Source of the DNA: Gemmatimonas sp. | GTDB taxonomy: Bacteria; Gemmatimonadota; Gemmatimonadetes; Gemmatimonadales; Gemmatimonadaceae | Direction: 5' to 3' | NCBI GenBank assembly: GCA_011390885.1 | Contig: JAABRO010000054.1 | Span: forward strand, 111,601-175,600 | DNA: 64,000 nt | Part shown: positions 51,992-60,833 of the stretch, one piece after another | Position numbering within the stretch: the stretch's first letter is position 1 | How the letters are laid out: every line of letters starts with the position of its first letter | The notes under the pieces: generated by a model | What the model saw: only the letters and a program-made list of their open reading frames with translations | What the model was told of the DNA's origin: nothing | Database searches by the model: none | Made by a program: the position numbers and the translations under genes

Positions 51992-54900
51992 TCACATGAT
52001 GCCGATGGGCTTGGGCGCGGGAACGATGATGCCGGGCACGCCGGCGCGCTGCAGCAGGCGGTTGAAGGCGGCGACATCGTTGGCGATGAACGCCTCGATC
52101 TCGCCGCGCAGCGCACGCCACGCCGCCTCCACTTCCACGAAGCGCTCACGCGACGGGCGCGTGAGGCCGGGGTTCCCTTCGATCTCACCCCAGAGGAAGC
52201 CGAACTGGCCGTTGAGTCCGTTCGGGTAGTTGATGATGTCCTGCCCGTTGCCGGCCTTGGTGGTGAGCCGCGGCTCGAAGCCGTCGATCTTGCCCACCAC
52301 GCCGCGTCCCGCGATGCCGATGGAATCGCCGAGCGGCAGCGTGGCCGTGCGGGTGACGACGCCCTGCACCTGCGTGCGCAGGTCGCGCACCTGCAACACC
52401 TGGTCGTGCATCTCGCCGATGCGCGAGGCGATGGTGGTCGCGAGCGAGTCGCGCGCGGCGAGCACGGCCATCGGCACCTCCTCGAGACGCGGGTCGCGCC
52501 GCACCGTGAACTCACGGCGCTGCTCGACACCGCCCACGGTCAGGCGCGCGGTGTAGCGTCCCGGCATGACGAGCGGACCACCGTTGGGCGCGCCGAAGAG
52601 GGTGACGCCCTGCAGCGTGGTCGGGCCGGTGCGCCGCAGGTTCCACGCGAGCGTGTTGAGGCCCGCGCGCAGCGTGATGCGGTCGAGCGGCGCGGTGGCC
52701 TTCGTGGAGAGGGTGCGCACCACGGTGCCGCGCGCGTCGAGGATGTCGAGCGTGATGGCCGTGGCCGTGTCCGGCGCGGCCGCGAGGCGCACGTGCATGG
52801 TGGCCCCGAACGCCGGGTTGCGTCCGACGCGATCCGCCGGCCCGCCGCCCTGTCCGCCGCCCAGCACGGCGTCACGCGGCTGGTAGAGGTGCGCGGCCGC
52901 GCTGGCCACGGTGGCCGAGTGCTGCCGCAGCGGCGAGAGGTCGTCGAGGATCCAGAAGGCGCGTCCTTCGGTGGCCGCGATGAGGTCGCCGTGCCGCACC
53001 TCGAGATCGGTGACGGGCACGACGGGCATGCTGGCGAAGGGCACCCAGCTGGCCCCCGCGTCGAGCGAGTAGTAGGCACCGGTCTCGGTGCCCGCGTACA
53101 GCAGACCCGCCTTCTCCGTGTCCTCGCGCACCACACGCACCGGCTCGCCGGCGCGCAGTCCGTTCACGAGGCGCGTCCAGGTGCGACCGTAGTCGGTGCT
53201 GCGGAAGACGTGCGGCGTGGGGTCGCCCACGCGATCCTTGCGGAAGGCCACGTACACGGTGGCCGGGTCGTGCGGGGAGACTTCGATCTCGTTGGTGAGG
53301 CCGTCACCGGCCGCGGTCGGCGTCACGTTGGTCCACGTGGTGCCGCCATCGCGCGTGAGCTGCACGACGCCGTCGTCGGTGCCCACGTACATGGTGCGCG
53401 CGTCGTGCGGCGATTCGCGGATCACCACGATCGTGCCGTACACCTCGCCGCCGGCCCCTTCGTTCGTGATCGGACCGCCGCCCCACCCCTGGCGCGCGCG
53501 GTCGTTCTTCGTGAGGTCGCCGCCCACGGGGCTCCATGACGTGCCGCGATCGGTGCTCCTGAAGAGCACGTTGCCGCCGTGATAGAGCACGTTCGCGTCG
53601 TGCTGGGACACCAGGATCGGCGCCGTCCAGTTGAAGCGATAGCGCGTGCTGTCGGTGCGCTCCGTGAGGTTCATCGCGGGCCACGGCATGATCGAGCGCG
53701 AGAGGCCGGTGACCTGGTCGAGCTCGTCGATGATGCCCTGGTAGCAACCGCCGTACACATAGCGCGGCGACTTCGCACTCACCCCGATGTTGGCGCTCTC
53801 GCAGCCGGCCCCGTTCCACCAGTCGCGCACGCCGATGCCGAAGCCGTCGCTGCGCGACCTGATGACCACCGAGCTGTTGTCCTGCTGGCCGCTGTAGAGC
53901 TTGTAGGGGAAGTCGTCGTCGACGGTGACGTGGTAGAACTGCGCGGTGGGCTGGTTCTCCTGCGAGCTCCAGCTCCGGCCACCGTCGAGCGAAATGCTGG
54001 CGCCGCCGTCGTTGCCGTTGATCACGTAGCGCGGATCGGCGGGGTTGATCCACAGCGCGTGATTGTCACCGTGCGTGGCGGGCACGACGGTGAAATTCGC
54101 GCCGCCGTCGATGGAGCGCAGGATGGGCGCGTTGAGCACCCACACCACGTCGGCGTTGGCGGGATCGGCGATGACCTTCATGTAGTACCACGACCGCGTC
54201 TGGATGAGGCGGTCCGCCGAGAGGCGGCGCCACGACCGACCGGCGTCATCGGAGCGATAGAGGCCGCCCTGCTCCGCCTCGACGATCGCGTAGAGGCGAT
54301 CGGGGTTGGCGGGCGAGACGGTCACGCCGATCTTGCCCATGAGCTTGGGCAACCCTTGCGTGAGGCGCGTCCACGTGTCGCCGCCATCGGTGCTCTTCCA
54401 CAGGCCGCTGCCTTCACCGCCACTGCGCACGTACCACGGCTCTCGCTGGTGATCCCAGAACGCGGCATAGAGAATGCGCGGGTTGGTGGGGTCCATGGCG
54501 AGGTCGTTGGCGCCGCTCGTGGCGTTCTCGCCGCCGAGCACCTTGCTCCACGTCGCCCCGCCATCGCGGGTGCGGTACACGCCGCGCTCCGGCGTGCCCT
54601 TCCAGCGGTCACCCTGCGCGGCCACGTAGACCACGTCGGGGTTCTGCGGGTGCACGCGCACGGCCGCGATCTGGCGCGTGGGCGCGAGCCCCACATGCGA
54701 CCAGGTGCGCCCCATGTCGGTGCTCTTGTACACGCCGTCGCCGTACGTGGACGACTGGCCGCGGATGGCGTGCTCGCCCATGCCCACGTAGAGCACGTTC
54801 TCGTCGGACGGGGCCACGGCGATCGCGCCGATGGAGCCGGTCTTGAACCAGCCGTCGGAGATGTTGCGCCATGAAATGCCGGCGTCGTCGGTGCGCCAGA

Positions 54901-55141
54901 GGCCGCCGCCCGTGTAGCCGGCGAAATAGGTGAGCGGCTTCGACGGCACACCGCTCACGGCGACGCTGCGACCGCCGCGCGAGGGGCCGATGTTGCGCCA
55001 CGGGAGCGCGGCGAGGTCGGACGCGGGTGAGCCGGCCGCCGCGCTGAGGCTCGCGCGCGGCTGGGCGGACACGGACGCAGGGGGAACGGCGAGCAGCGCG
55101 ACGGCGAGCGGGGCCGCAAGCACGAACAGGGATCGACGCAT
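51992..55141 (-). CDS. Exported VPS10/BNR-repeat (sortilin-like) beta-propeller protein
   Basis: 1049 residues from the ATG at 55141 (MRRSLFVLAAPLAVALLAVP...SAQ signal). About ten Asp-box repeats form one or more beta-propellers: GGLWRTDDAGISWRNISDGW, GVYKSTDMGRTWSHVG, GVYRTRDGGATWSKV, GLWKSTDGGDTWTRL, GLYRSDDAGRSWRRLS, VQLTRDGGTTWTNV and HVFRSTDYGRTWTRL. The C-terminal 250 residues (from about DNA 52870) include an Ig-like domain, TAITLDILDARGTVVRTLST, and helices. Such VPS10/glycosyl-hydrolase-like BNR proteins are abundant in Gemmatimonadota. Binding or scaffold functions are likely; no sialidase active site is evident. Confidence 0.85.
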   Translation of the reverse strand: MRRSLFVLAAPLAVALLAVPPASVSAQPRASLSAAAGSPASDLAALPWRNIGPSRGGRSVAVSGVPSKPLTYFAGYTGGGLWRTDDAGISWRNISDGWFKTGSIGAIAVAPSDENVLYVGMGEHAIRGQSSTYGDGVYKSTDMGRTWSHVGLAPTRQIAAVRVHPQNPDVVYVAAQGDRWKGTPERGVYRTRDGGATWSKVLGGENATSGANDLAMDPTNPRILYAAFWDHQREPWYVRSGGEGSGLWKSTDGGDTWTRLTQGLPKLMGKIGVTVSPANPDRLYAIVEAEQGGLYRSDDAGRSWRRLSADRLIQTRSWYYMKVIADPANADVVWVLNAPILRSIDGGANFTVVPATHGDNHALWINPADPRYVINGNDGGASISLDGGRSWSSQENQPTAQFYHVTVDDDFPYKLYSGQQDNSSVVIRSRSDGFGIGVRDWWNGAGCESANIGVSAKSPRYVYGGCYQGIIDELDQVTGLSRSIMPWPAMNLTERTDSTRYRFNWTAPILVSQHDANVLYHGGNVLFRSTDRGTSWSPVGGDLTKNDRARQGWGGGPITNEGAGGEVYGTIVVIRESPHDARTMYVGTDDGVVQLTRDGGTTWTNVTPTAAGDGLTNEIEVSPHDPATVYVAFRKDRVGDPTPHVFRSTDYGRTWTRLVNGLRAGEPVRVVREDTEKAGLLYAGTETGAYYSLDAGASWVPFASMPVVPVTDLEVRHGDLIAATEGRAFWILDDLSPLRQHSATVASAAAHLYQPRDAVLGGGQGGGPADRVGRNPAFGATMHVRLAAAPDTATAITLDILDARGTVVRTLSTKATAPLDRITLRAGLNTLAWNLRRTGPTTLQGVTLFGAPNGGPLVMPGRYTARLTVGGVEQRREFTVRRDPRLEEVPMAVLAARDSLATTIASRIGEMHDQVLQVRDLRTQVQGVVTRTATLPLGDSIGIAGRGVVGKIDGFEPRLTTKAGNGQDIINYPNGLNGQFGFLWGEIEGNPGLTRPSRERFVEVEAAWRALRGEIEAFIANDVAAFNRLLQRAGVPGIIVPAPKPIGIM

Positions 55142-55175
55142 GGCGGGCGGGGTGGTGGTCGGCACGGAAGGAACC

Positions 55176-55207
55176 GCGGGCACCGGACGGCGTCGTCCGG
55201 TGCCCGC
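55176..55207 (-). terminator. Terminator of hslV-hslU
   Basis: 13-bp perfect stem GCGGGCACCGGAC/GTCCGGTGCCCGC, 6-nt loop, 12 nt after the hslU stop and 34 nt before the VPS10-like start. Followed by GGTTCCTTCC on the minus strand. Confidence 0.65.
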
Positions 55208-55219
55208 AGCGTACGACGA

Positions 55220-56716
55220 CTACAGGATGTACTTGCGGAGGTCTTCGTCCTCGACGATCGCCTTCAGGCGCGCCGTGACGAGCTCGGCGTCCACCCGAAT
55301 GGCCTCGCGCCCGCGATCGGGAAGCTCGTAGAGCACGTCTTCGAGCAGCGTGGTCATGACCGTGTGCAGGCGGCGCGCGCCGATGTTCTCCATGCGCTCG
55401 TTCACGCGCGTGGCGATGCGGGCCACTTCGCGAATGCCGTCGTCGGTGAACTCGAGCGACGCGCCCTCCGCCTCCACGAGCGCCGCGTACTGCTTGGTGA
55501 GCGCGTGTTCGGGATCGGTGAGGATGCGCACGAAGTCCTCCTCGGTGAGCGGCTTGAGCTCCACGCGAATGGGGAAGCGCCCCTGCAGCTCGGGAATGAG
55601 GTCGCTCGGCTTGGACACGTGGAACGCGCCGGCGGCGATGAAGAGCACGTGATCGGTCTTCACCATGCCGTAGCGCGTGCTCACGTTGGAGCCTTCGACG
55701 ATGGGGAGCAGGTCGCGCTGCACGCCTTCGCGCGAGACGTCCGGCCCGCCGCCCTGCCCCCGCTCGCCGGCGATCTTGTCGATCTCGTCGAGGAAGATGA
55801 TGCCGAGCTTCTCGACGCGCTCGAGCGCGTCGGTGGTGACGTCGTCGATGTCGATGAGCTTGTCGATCTCCTCGTCGAGCAGGATGCGCCGCGCTTCACT
55901 CACCTTCACCGTGCGCTTCTTCTTGCGCTTGGGCATGAGCTCGCGCAGCCACTCGCCGAAGCCTTCCATGCCATCGGGCGCCCCGCTGGGCGTCATGGCA
56001 CCGGGCATGGTGGGTCCGGGCTGCAGCACCTCGACCTCGACCTCGCGGCCGTCGAGCTGGCCGTCGATGAGCAGCGAGCGCAGCTTGTCGCGCGTGCGGC
56101 GGTAGCGGTCCACCGCGGCATCGTCCTCGGGCGTGTGCATGACCGCACCGCTGGCCGAGACCGTGAACACGCCGCCGTCGGCGACGGGCGGCGTGGCTGG
56201 CGTCGCGGGCGGTGCGGACTCTGCGGGTGCGGCGGGCTGTCCGCGCCGTGCGAGCACTTCGGGGGGCGGCGGCAGCAGCAGGTCGAGCAGCCGTTCGTCC
56301 ACCCGTTCGTTGGCAAGGTCCTCGACCTCGGTCTCGCGCTCGGAGCGCACCATGTCGATCGCGCTCTCCACGAGGTCGCGCACCATCGACTCCACGTCGC
56401 GCCCCACGTAGCCCACCTCGGTGAACTTGGAGGCCTCCACCTTCACGAACGGCGCGGCGGCGAGCTTGGCGAGGCGGCGCGCGATCTCCGTCTTGCCCAC
56501 ACCGGTGGGGCCGATGAGGATGATGTTGTTGGGGGAGATCTCGTCGCGGATCGCATCGGGCGCGCGCTGGCGGCGCCACCGGTTGCGCAGGGCGATGGCG
56601 ACGGCCTTCTTGGCGTCGCTCTGGCCCACGATGTACCGGTCGAGCTCGCCCACGATCTGGCGCGGCGTGAGGTCGGCGAGACGGGCGATGGCCTGTTCGG
56701 TGCGTGCGGAAGGCAT
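55220..56716 (-). CDS. hslU: ATP-dependent protease ATPase subunit HslU
   Basis: 498 residues from the ATG at 56716 (MPSARTEQAIARLADLTPRQ). Opening TPRQIVGELDRYIVGQSDAK, Walker A IILIGPTGVGKTEIARRLAK near 67, pore loop GYVGRD near 102, Walker B LGIIFLDEIDKIAGERGQGG near 303, sensor GRFPIRVELKPLTEEDFVRI and the C-terminal RKYIL tail that docks into HslV. The intermediate (I) domain carries a Pro/Ala-rich insertion (EVLARRGQPAAPAESAPPAT...) longer than in E. coli. It unfolds substrates for HslV. It follows hslV after 69 nt. Confidence 0.95.
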   Translation of the reverse strand: MPSARTEQAIARLADLTPRQIVGELDRYIVGQSDAKKAVAIALRNRWRRQRAPDAIRDEISPNNIILIGPTGVGKTEIARRLAKLAAAPFVKVEASKFTEVGYVGRDVESMVRDLVESAIDMVRSERETEVEDLANERVDERLLDLLLPPPPEVLARRGQPAAPAESAPPATPATPPVADGGVFTVSASGAVMHTPEDDAAVDRYRRTRDKLRSLLIDGQLDGREVEVEVLQPGPTMPGAMTPSGAPDGMEGFGEWLRELMPKRKKKRTVKVSEARRILLDEEIDKLIDIDDVTTDALERVEKLGIIFLDEIDKIAGERGQGGGPDVSREGVQRDLLPIVEGSNVSTRYGMVKTDHVLFIAAGAFHVSKPSDLIPELQGRFPIRVELKPLTEEDFVRILTDPEHALTKQYAALVEAEGASLEFTDDGIREVARIATRVNERMENIGARRLHTVMTTLLEDVLYELPDRGREAIRVDAELVTARLKAIVEDEDLRKYIL

Positions 56717-56785
56717 GCGGCGGAGCAACGAAGCGCGCCGTCCACGCCGGCAGGGCGACGGACGGCGCCGGTGAACGAGCGACGC

Positions 56786-57334
56786 TTACGCGACGGGCTC
56801 GAGGACGGTGATGTTGGTGTTGGTGTACACGCAGATGTCGCCCGCGATGCGCAGCGCGCGGTCCACGATGTCGCGGGGCGGCAGCTGGGTCTCGGCCACG
56901 AGCGCGCGCGCGGCGGCCAGGGCATACGAGCCGCCCGAGCCGATCGCGAGGATGCCGTCGTCGGGCTCGATGATCTCGCCGGTGCCGGACACCATGAAGC
57001 CGTGCTGGGCATCGGCCACGATCAGCAGCGCCTCGAGGCGGCGCAGCACGCGATCGCTGCGCCAGTCCTTGGCGAGTTCCACGGCCGCCCGCGGCAGATT
57101 GCCGGGGAAGCGCTCGAGCTTCTCCTCGAACTTCTCGAAGAGCGTGAGCGCGTCGGCGGCCGAACCGGCGAAGCCGGCCAGCACGCGACCGCCCTTGAGG
57201 GCGCGCACCTTCACGGCCTGGGCCTTCATCACGGTGTCGCCGACGGACACCTGGCCGTCGCCGCCGAGGGCGAGCTTGCCGTCCTTGCGGACGGCGAGGA
57301 TGGTCGTGGCGCGAATGCGGGGCAGCGTGCTCAT
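56786..57334 (-). CDS. hslV: ATP-dependent protease peptidase subunit HslV
   Basis: 182 residues from the ATG at 57334. A short propeptide MSTLPRIRA precedes the catalytic Thr of [20 protein letters not shown]; removal of nine residues is needed to expose it, whereas in E. coli only Met is lost. Further segments [40 protein letters not shown] and [17 protein letters not shown] match the proteasome-like fold. It forms the two-ring peptidase of HslUV (ClpYQ). It is divergent from the universal stress protein gene. Confidence 0.95.
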   Translation of the reverse strand: MSTLPRIRATTILAVRKDGKLALGGDGQVSVGDTVMKAQAVKVRALKGGRVLAGFAGSAADALTLFEKFEEKLERFPGNLPRAAVELAKDWRSDRVLRRLEALLIVADAQHGFMVSGTGEIIEPDDGILAIGSGGSYALAAARALVAETQLPPRDIVDRALRIAGDICVYTNTNITVLEPVA

Positions 57335-57465
57335 GGGGGAAACATAGACACCCGTGCCCATGCGCGGAGGGGGGACCGCGGGCTACATTGCCCTCGGTCG
57401 CTGCCTGCGACGGAGGCACGCCACGCCGCGTGCCGCTCAACCGGCCCTCCCGACCGGAGCCCTTC

Positions 57466-58413
57466 ATGACCTCGTCCTCCCGCTCGCCGCGCATCGCGTG
57501 GCTCGTGAACCTGTTCGGCGACCCCACCCCGCAGCACGCGCACGCGGCCGCCGCCCTGCGCCCGATCGCCGCACGACTTGACGCCGTCATCGTGCCCGTG
57601 TACGCCATCGACGAGCGCTGCGACGCGCTGGCCGAGGTGGCCGACACCGAGCGGCTGGCCTACACGCGCGCCCGGCTCGTGGCGCTGCTCGGCGAGCACG
57701 ACCTGCCGGCCGGCGAGCCGGTGATCGCCAATCCGGGGCTTGGCGCATCGCTGCGCGAACGGGTGGAAGTGCTCGTGGACGCGGTGCGCGAGGTGGAGCC
57801 GCTCTTCATCGCGGTGCACACGCATACCTACTCGGCGGTCGACCGCTTCTTCATGGGGAGCTTCTCGGAGAAGTTCTTCTCGAACGCCCCCAGCCCGGTG
57901 CTCGTGCTCAACCCGCACGCAGAGCTGCCGGCGTCGTACGACGCGATCACCTTCGGCACCGACGGGTCGGACAACGCCATGGATGCGTTCGAGCGATTCC
58001 TGCCGATTGCGCGCACGCTCGGTGCACGGGTGCGGGTGGAGCACCAGCTGTCGGTGCGGGAACTGCCACTGTTCCTGTCGGGCGAAGGGTCACGCGCGCA
58101 GTACGAGGCGGAGATCGCGGCTGAGCGCGATCGGGCTGAGCAGGCGCTCACGCCGTACCGCGTCGCGGGCGAGGCGGCCGGGGTGCCGGTGCTCACTGCG
58201 GTGGCCGTGGAGAGCGCGTCGGTGGGGATCGGCGAGGGGATGGAGGAGCGCGCCGCCGATCGCGACACGGCACTCATCGCGATCGCGGCGCACGGCGACC
58301 AGAAGCGGCCGGGCAACCTGGGGAGCACGGCGGTGTGGCTCATGCGGCACGCGCAGCGGCCGGTGCTGGTGTTTCCGACGGTGGGGGCGCAGGGGCGGAC
58401 CGCGGGTGCTTGA
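57466..58413 (+). CDS. Tandem universal stress protein
   Basis: 315 residues from the ATG at 57466 with GGAG 8 nt upstream. Two USP-like halves. The first runs from RIAWLVNLFGDPTPQHAHAA to FFSNAPSPVLVLNPHAELP. The second runs from SYDAITFGTDGSDNAMDAFE to GNLGSTAVWLMRHAQRPVLV. The second half keeps a partial ATP-binding G-x2-G-...S/T pattern (GNLGST); the first has MGSFSEKFF instead and may not bind nucleotide. USPs respond to starvation and oxidative stress. It is divergent from hslVU, which may share stress control. Confidence 0.82.
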   Translation: MTSSSRSPRIAWLVNLFGDPTPQHAHAAAALRPIAARLDAVIVPVYAIDERCDALAEVADTERLAYTRARLVALLGEHDLPAGEPVIANPGLGASLRERVEVLVDAVREVEPLFIAVHTHTYSAVDRFFMGSFSEKFFSNAPSPVLVLNPHAELPASYDAITFGTDGSDNAMDAFERFLPIARTLGARVRVEHQLSVRELPLFLSGEGSRAQYEAEIAAERDRAEQALTPYRVAGEAAGVPVLTAVAVESASVGIGEGMEERAADRDTALIAIAAHGDQKRPGNLGSTAVWLMRHAQRPVLVFPTVGAQGRTAGA

Positions 58414-58420
58414 CGGCTCT

Positions 58421-58445
58421 CGGCCGACGGTAAACGGTCGACGGT
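58421..58445. repeat. Tandem 11-bp direct repeat between convergent genes
   Basis: CGGCCGACGGT (58421-58431) and CGGTCGACGGT (58435-58445), one mismatch, 3-nt spacer. It lies between the universal stress protein stop and the recombinase stop. No function assigned. Confidence 0.45.
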
Positions 58446-58460
58446 TGTCGGGGGGTGGAA

Positions 58461-59411
58461 CTAGGCCCGCGGGTGCGCCTGACGATACACCTTCTTCAGC
58501 CGCTCCACGCTCGTGTGGGTGTAGATCTGCGTGGTGCTGATGCTCGCGTGGCCGAGCAGCTCCTGCACGGCGCGCAAGTCGGCACCGGCGTCCACGAGGT
58601 GCGTGGCGAAGGTGTGGCGCAGCGAGTGCGTGCTCAGGTCGGCCCCTTCGCTCACCGCGTCGAGCAGCGTGGTGACGGCCTCGTGAATGGCGCGCGCGCT
58701 GATGCGCTTGCCGCGCTCGCTGAGGAAGAGCGCCTGCCGGTCCACCTTCTGCCCGCGCGCGCCCGTGAGGTGTGACACGAGCCGGTCGCGCACCGCCAAG
58801 TAATTGCGTACGGCGCGCTGCGCATGCTCGCCCACCGGCACGATGCGCTCCTTGCGCCCCTTGCCACGCACCTTCACCTGCAGCGACAGCAGGTCGATGT
58901 CCGACTGGTCGATACCGCGCAGTTCCGAGAGGCGCAGCCCGCACGAGTAGAACAGCTCCACCATGGCTGCGTTGCGCACATCGGTGAAGCGCCCCGACTG
59001 CGCGCGCGTGGCGGCGTGCGTCATGAGCGTCTCGGCCTGCGTCTTGTCGAGGTAGGCGGGGAGCGTGCGCGGCAGCTTCGGCGTGCCCACGGCGCGCGCC
59101 GGGTTCACGTCCACGCGTTCGTCGCGGTGCATCCAGCGATAGAACGAGCGCACCGCCGACAGCCCGCGCGCGAGCGAGCGCTTGGCGAGGCCCGCCCGCT
59201 GCCGGTGCGCAAGCCAGCCGCGCAGGTCGTGCCGCGTGAGCGCGCCCCACTCCCAGCCCTTCTCGGCGTAGTGCGCCGCCAGCCACTCGCAGAACCCGGC
59301 CAGGTCGCGGCGATAGGCCACGAGCGTGTTCGGCGACAGATCCCGCTCCTTCTCGAGGTGCTCGAGGAACTCGGCCACGTCGGCCGGCAGCGGAACGTCG
59401 CGCGCGCTCAC
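58461..59411 (-). CDS. xerC: Tyrosine recombinase XerC/XerD
   Basis: 316 residues, GTG start at 59411. N-terminal SAM-like core-binding domain (FLEHLEKERDLSPNTLVAYR; LAKRSLARGLSAVRSFYRWM). Catalytic domain with Arg in SCGLRLSELRGIDQSDID near 155, Lys in VKVRGKGRKERIVPVGEHAQ, His-x-x-Arg in STHSLRHTFATHLVDAGADL near 258, His in LLGHASISTTQIYTH and the nucleophile Tyr in the same segment near 293. It resolves chromosome dimers at dif with FtsK. XerC and XerD cannot be separated by eye. It lies with trmFO and topA, a common bacterial neighbourhood, so it is a core gene and not a mobile integrase. Confidence 0.92.
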   Translation of the reverse strand: MSARDVPLPADVAEFLEHLEKERDLSPNTLVAYRRDLAGFCEWLAAHYAEKGWEWGALTRHDLRGWLAHRQRAGLAKRSLARGLSAVRSFYRWMHRDERVDVNPARAVGTPKLPRTLPAYLDKTQAETLMTHAATRAQSGRFTDVRNAAMVELFYSCGLRLSELRGIDQSDIDLLSLQVKVRGKGRKERIVPVGEHAQRAVRNYLAVRDRLVSHLTGARGQKVDRQALFLSERGKRISARAIHEAVTTLLDAVSEGADLSTHSLRHTFATHLVDAGADLRAVQELLGHASISTTQIYTHTSVERLKKVYRQAHPRA

Positions 59412-59435
59412 GTGTCGCGGCTCACGTCGTGGCGA

Positions 59436-60833
59436 TCAGGCCGTGGCACCAGCGTGTGCCGACGCAACGGCAGCCGGCATGACCGGCGCGTCATGCTTCC
59501 ACGCCGGCTCGATGTCCTGCGCCGGCATCCACTCGGCCAGCGCCGCGAACGAGCGCTCCGCGTAGAGCTCGCGCTTCTTCTGCTTGTCACGCGTAGGGTT
59601 GGCGAGCTCGTCGAGCAGCCCGAAGTTAGCGTTCATGGGCTGGAAGTGCGCCGGGTCGGCCTCGCGCATGTAGCGATACAGCGCACCCAGCATGGTGGCC
59701 GGCGGCGGCGTGACCGGCTCGTGGCCGCGCAGCATGCGCGACAGGTTGATGCCGGCGAGCAGCCCGGTGGCCGTGCTCTCGGTGTAGCCCTCGACACCCG
59801 TGAGCTGCCCCGCGAACAGCACCTGCGCATCGTCGCGCAGCGACAGGTGCGGCGTGAGCGCGGCGGGCGCGTTGAGGTACGTGTTGCGGTGGATCGAGCC
59901 GAAGCGCAGGAACTCGGCGTCGGCCAGACCGGGAATCATGCGAAAGACGCGCTGCTGCTCGGGAATGCGCAGGCGCGTCTGGAACCCCACGAGGTTCCAC
60001 ATGCGGCCGCCGCGATCCTCCTGGCGCAGCTGCACCACCGCCCACGGCCGCTTGCCCGTACGCGGATCACGCAGCCCGATGGGCTTCATGGGCCCGAAGC
60101 GCAGCGTATCGCGGCCGCGACGTGCCATCTCCTCGGCGGGCATGCACCCTTCGAAGTACGGCACCGCGTCGAACTCCTTGGCGGTGAACTGGTCGCCTGC
60201 AATGAGCGCGTCGATGAACGCCTCATACTCATCGCGGGTGAACGGGCAGTTGAGGTACGCGCCGGCCGCGTCCGCGCCTTCCATCGTCTCCTTGTCCCAG
60301 CGCGAGGCGCGAAACGCGATGGACTGGTCGATGGACTCCACGGCGATGATGGGCGCGATCGCGTCGTAGAACGCGAGCGCGTCGAGTCCGAGTCGCGCGC
60401 GCACCGTCTCGGCGAGCGCATCGGCGGTGAGCGGACCCGTGGCGATGATGCCGGGGGACGGCAGCGCCGACACCTCCTCGCGCACCACGGTGATGCGCGG
60501 GTGCGCCATCACCCGCTCGTGCACGCCGGCGGAGAACACGTCGCGGTCCACGGTGAGCGCGCTGCCGCCCGGCACGCGCGCGGAGTCCGCACAGGCGAGC
60601 ACCATGGAGCCCAGCGCGCGCATCTCGGCCTTGAGCAGTCCGTGCGCGTTGGTGACCTCGGTGCTCTTGAACGTGTTGGAGCAGACGAGCTCCGCGAGCC
60701 GGTCGGTCTTGTGCGCGGCCGTGCCTCGCACACCGCGCATTTCGTGCAGTACGACGTCGTGCCCACGTTCGGCGAGCTGCCAGGCGGCCTCGCTGCCGGC
60801 GAGGCCACCTCCCACCACGTGAATCGCGCTCAT
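59436..60833 (-). CDS. trmFO: Folate-dependent tRNA (uracil-54-C5)-methyltransferase TrmFO
   Basis: 465 residues. FAD motif IHVVGGGLAGSEAAWQLAER at the N-terminus; catalytic Cys segments AELVCSNTFKSTEVTNAHGL near 51 and YFEGCMPAEEMARRGRDTLR near 228; then FGPMKPIGLRDPRTGKRPW, GFQTRLRIPEQQRVFRMIPG and FAGQLTGVEGYTESTATGLL. It makes ribothymidine at tRNA position 54 using methylene-tetrahydrofolate and FADH2, replacing SAM-dependent TrmA. The ATG overlaps the topA stop (ATGA). Confidence 0.96.
   Translation of the reverse strand: MSAIHVVGGGLAGSEAAWQLAERGHDVVLHEMRGVRGTAAHKTDRLAELVCSNTFKSTEVTNAHGLLKAEMRALGSMVLACADSARVPGGSALTVDRDVFSAGVHERVMAHPRITVVREEVSALPSPGIIATGPLTADALAETVRARLGLDALAFYDAIAPIIAVESIDQSIAFRASRWDKETMEGADAAGAYLNCPFTRDEYEAFIDALIAGDQFTAKEFDAVPYFEGCMPAEEMARRGRDTLRFGPMKPIGLRDPRTGKRPWAVVQLRQEDRGGRMWNLVGFQTRLRIPEQQRVFRMIPGLADAEFLRFGSIHRNTYLNAPAALTPHLSLRDDAQVLFAGQLTGVEGYTESTATGLLAGINLSRMLRGHEPVTPPPATMLGALYRYMREADPAHFQPMNANFGLLDELANPTRDKQKKRELYAERSFAALAEWMPAQDIEPAWKHDAPVMPAAVASAHAGATA

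Noticed and set aside
58461..59411. Tyrosine recombinase as a mobile-element integrase with attachment site
   Set aside because: Full-length Xer-type protein in a housekeeping neighbourhood (trmFO, topA, smg), no tRNA or flanking direct repeats, composition like its neighbours.
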